Positions 57,348 to 60,000 of a stretch of 60,000 bases of DNA are shown piece after piece. The stretch is taken from contig NC_079883.1 of NCBI RefSeq assembly GCF_029227915.1, forward strand, positions 21,020,001 through 21,080,000. The letters are read 5' to 3'. Under the pieces are notes generated by a model. That model was not told the DNA's origin. It saw nothing but the letters and a program-made list of their open reading frames with translations, and searched no databases. The stretch comes from Hydractinia symbiolongicarpus (taxonomy: Eukaryota; Cnidaria; Hydrozoa; Anthoathecata; Hydractiniidae). Positions within the stretch are counted from its first letter, which is position 1; each line of letters starts with the position of its first letter. The translations under genes and the position numbers were made by a program.

Positions 57348-59850
57348 AATAAATCTTTGCCATATATTACTTATAGCTTCAATAATTAAATTTATCTAAT
57401 TTAACTCCAATACTCCGGCCCCTAAATAAACCCTTTTTTCCGACCACACAATAGTAATATATAAAAGGGCTAATTATTTTTTCTAAGAGTTTTGGCAGCA
57501 ATGGTGTTTATAGGGTTAATTTTCTCAACTTTTTTTTTTTAAAATAAAACAGTCCATTATTTTTTATTGCATTGTTTTGAAAGGCTCCATAGTAGCTGCT
57601 GCTAATCGGACAGTGAAAATTGGTCATTCCATACACAGCTATCAAAGGTTCACTTTTTTGACAAGGGAGCTTCTCGGCTTAAATTTTTCCAAAATGAACA
57701 AGAATTAGGAGAGACGACAAAAAAGCTAAGCCACTATGACAGTAACGTCGCACGTCAGTTTGAGCCCTCACTACAGGCAAACCGTTGAGAAACATCGAGT
57801 TCGGGCACGTAGTACAGGTAAATAGCTCGTCACAAATCCAGTAAAACGCATATAACGCCCCCTAATTATTTCCAAAACTAGAAGATCAACAGATTGTTTA
57901 AGGACAAAAATGTGAGTAAAACAATAAAAGTCAAACGTCGGCCGAATATGGTTACCAGGGTAACAATATTTGACACTGTGCTGTAAAATCCCTCTCTTAA
58001 TAATGTCCAAATTCTCCAAATTTTATATGTACATATTTCGTTGATGTAGCGAATTTGTACCCTGTACATAATTCTTAAAATTTGTTTACTCTTTACGCAT
58101 GACACCATTAAACAAAGAAGCGTCTTTTGCTATTTCCCGTAACTATACCGAGATCTGGGTGTAAATATTGGTTATAAATGTCAAGGCTCACGTACGTTCT
58201 TATTAAACTATCCTTCCAAAATAAAAAAACGTCTGACATTTTTTTCAAATTACTTTGACTAAATACGGCCTAAGTATAGTGTGAGATGTTAACAATTTGA
58301 TCCGATCCATATTTTTTTACGTCATGAGAAAATTTCTGATTAGTTGAAAATGCAAGTGCGACTGTGTAATTGACAGAACAGTATTATATCTTTACTGGAC
58401 AAATTTAAAACTGAATTTTCTGTACTCAAGTATGAGATATAGTATTTTGAAAAGACACCGTCATATGTCAATGACGTTGTCATAACTTTGTAACATAGAA
58501 GGTTGTTTGTTTTGTTATCCGATATCTGTCTATTACAAAAAGCTTAACGATGGACGAATTAAGTAATTTATATCATGAAAGCACATATATTTCCAACTTC
58601 CCATCTTCACAATAGGGAATATTCCAAACAAGAACGGTGCTTTTTACAACGGCGTTGTTAATAACTTTTCATAAAACCCTTTTATAGAAAAAGCGCGCTA
58701 AAATTGATTACGAAAAATTAAACGAAAGTGACGACATGAAAAAAACTATGGCTGTATCAAAACTGAAAAAAAAATACACAAAGAAATAGTAATAATACTT
58801 TCTTTTTCGGATATAGGGCGCTGTCCTTCTGTTGTAAGACCTCTAATAAAGCAGAAAAGAATGTCAAGTCTTCATTTTATAGTAGACACGTATTCTTATA
58901 GAGATTTTTCTCTGCCGTTAAAAGTCCAATGATAGAACTGACACTTGTCAAATACTGTTAAATATAAAAGACACAGTATAAACTTTCGGAGCTTTGAGGC
59001 CTTTTCGAGCAAAATCCCATAATTTCGAATAAAAGTTGAAAACAAGGCCATATAAAATATAGCATATGAGGTTAATCAGGGTAAAAGGAAAGGTTATGGT
59101 ACGGTAATACGTATATTTGATGAAAAATTTATTGTTAACGTAAATGTACATAGGATAGGACGAACCAAAAAGAGTTGAATTTAAAAGACGACAAACTTAA
59201 TGGTCTCTAACTAAAATAAAAATTGAACGGCTTTCCAAATATATTAACCAAATATTTGGATAGTAATAACCACTTGGGTCTAAATATAACTTAAAAGCGT
59301 TTAAAAAAAATCTGATTCACCATATTTCTTCTGATATAAAATCAGTCTTCTATTAATTAAAGACATCTCTGAGGGGGAGAGGGGGAGTTACAATTACAAG
59401 GAGGCTAGTATATGAAGGGGTCTATTATTTTAAGAATGAGGTTGAAGACGGGAAATAGAATGAAAAAAAATTCGATATCACAAAATCTTTTTCCTCTAAC
59501 TAAATTTTTGTCTGAGTAAATGGCCATTTCCACGTCAATTGTCGGTTCTTTTGGCGCAGAGTTGGGGACGTTTACGTCGTCACTAAGTTCGAAAGGATTG
59601 CTAAGGTTCGGTTCTTCTATTATAATAAAAGATAAGATGCATGCAAGGAAATATATTGTGAAAGTGTCTTTTAGCAGAATTTTGCCATTTGAAATGTGAA
59701 CTTGTCTTTATCACGTTTTTTACACAATGAAGTTTTTCAATAAACAAAAGCCGAATATATTCTCAAACCAAAAGATCTATGTAGATAGAAAGTTAACTAC
59801 GGTTATCTTTAAGTATGCGCTATAGTCAGGTTTAATTATATCTCTTTAAT
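57348..59850. other. Host flank without supported gene
   Basis: AT-rich DNA with short ORFs of no recognisable content on both strands. No splice-supported exon or transposon end was found. Confidence 0.5.
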
Positions 59851-59970
59851 AATTGCCGTATTCCGTCTGTCTATTCGTGGGTCTGTTGGTCTGTGTCTCT
59901 GTTACGGAAACACAAATTTCGATAGATAAAGGACGGGCGACCCCGTGGATTCTTCCACGGGTTAACGTCA
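59851..59970 (+). repeat. Dispersed repeat copy at right edge
   Basis: 'ccgtattccgtctgtctatt' is followed by GTTACGGAAACAC, GGACGGGCGACCCC and a CCCGTGGA / TCCACGGG inverted repeat (59942-59961). It is the same family as 3421-3722, here nearly complete and only ~120 bp long. Confidence 0.65.
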
Positions 59971-60000
59971 GCCACAATCAGCATGATTCAAGAGAATGAC

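Overview
The window looks like nuclear DNA of a cnidarian, most likely a hydrozoan. It is AT-rich, its genes are split by short GT-AG introns, and one gene pairs PAN/apple and EGF-like modules with a C-terminal domain I recognise only from uncharacterised cnidarian secreted proteins. Repeats and transposon remnants fill much of the rest. The species assignment is inference; no rRNA, tRNA or mitochondrial sequence is visible.

Positions 1-24,580 are host DNA with few genes. Two multi-exon genes can be modelled well. The first is a plus-strand secreted protein (exons 8512-8814, 10891-10978, 11125-11597). The second is a minus-strand 198-aa globin (exons 21213-21053, 20514-20277, 19649-19452) with both classical globin introns and an N-terminal Met-Gly suited to lipid anchoring. 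Weaker candidates are a secreted 168-aa ORF at 4252-4758 and isolated exons near 6.0, 14.3, 15.8 and 16.6 kb. Between them lie a Penelope-type GIY-YIG remnant, a TTAA-flanked MITE nested in an older repeat, a dispersed repeat family carrying a CCCGTGGA/TCCACGGG palindrome, and several foldback repeats.

Positions 24,581-57,347 are the main feature: two head-to-tail copies of a very large Helitron-like element of the Helentron/Helitron2 type, all its own genes on the minus strand. Reading each copy right to left: a terminal hairpin; a polyprotein with an N-terminal 2A-like DVETNPGP motif, a papain/OTU-like cysteine protease, a zinc-finger region and an HUH-Y2 replication initiator; a PIF1-type helicase; an endonuclease/exonuclease/phosphatase domain; a separate RPA-like gene; then about 7.7 kb of cargo. 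The cargo carries a plus-strand gene for an RNase H-fold, transposase-like protein and ends in an ACGTC-rich transposon end. Copy 1 is about 19.0 kb and copy 2 about 13.7 kb; copy 2 has lost 5,272 bp by one clean internal deletion. The 3' end of copy 2 directly abuts the 5' end of copy 1.

Neither copy is intact. Copy 1 keeps the 2A motif, endonuclease and helicase C-terminus but has several stops and frameshifts in the protease-Rep region. Copy 2 has long open protease and Rep frames but a damaged 2A motif, one nonsense codon, and no helicase C-terminus or endonuclease. A 5.6-kb tract inside the cargo is almost identical between copies while both flanks are visibly diverged, suggesting recent gene conversion or an assembly effect. 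Positions 57,348-60,000 are host flank with no recognisable gene.
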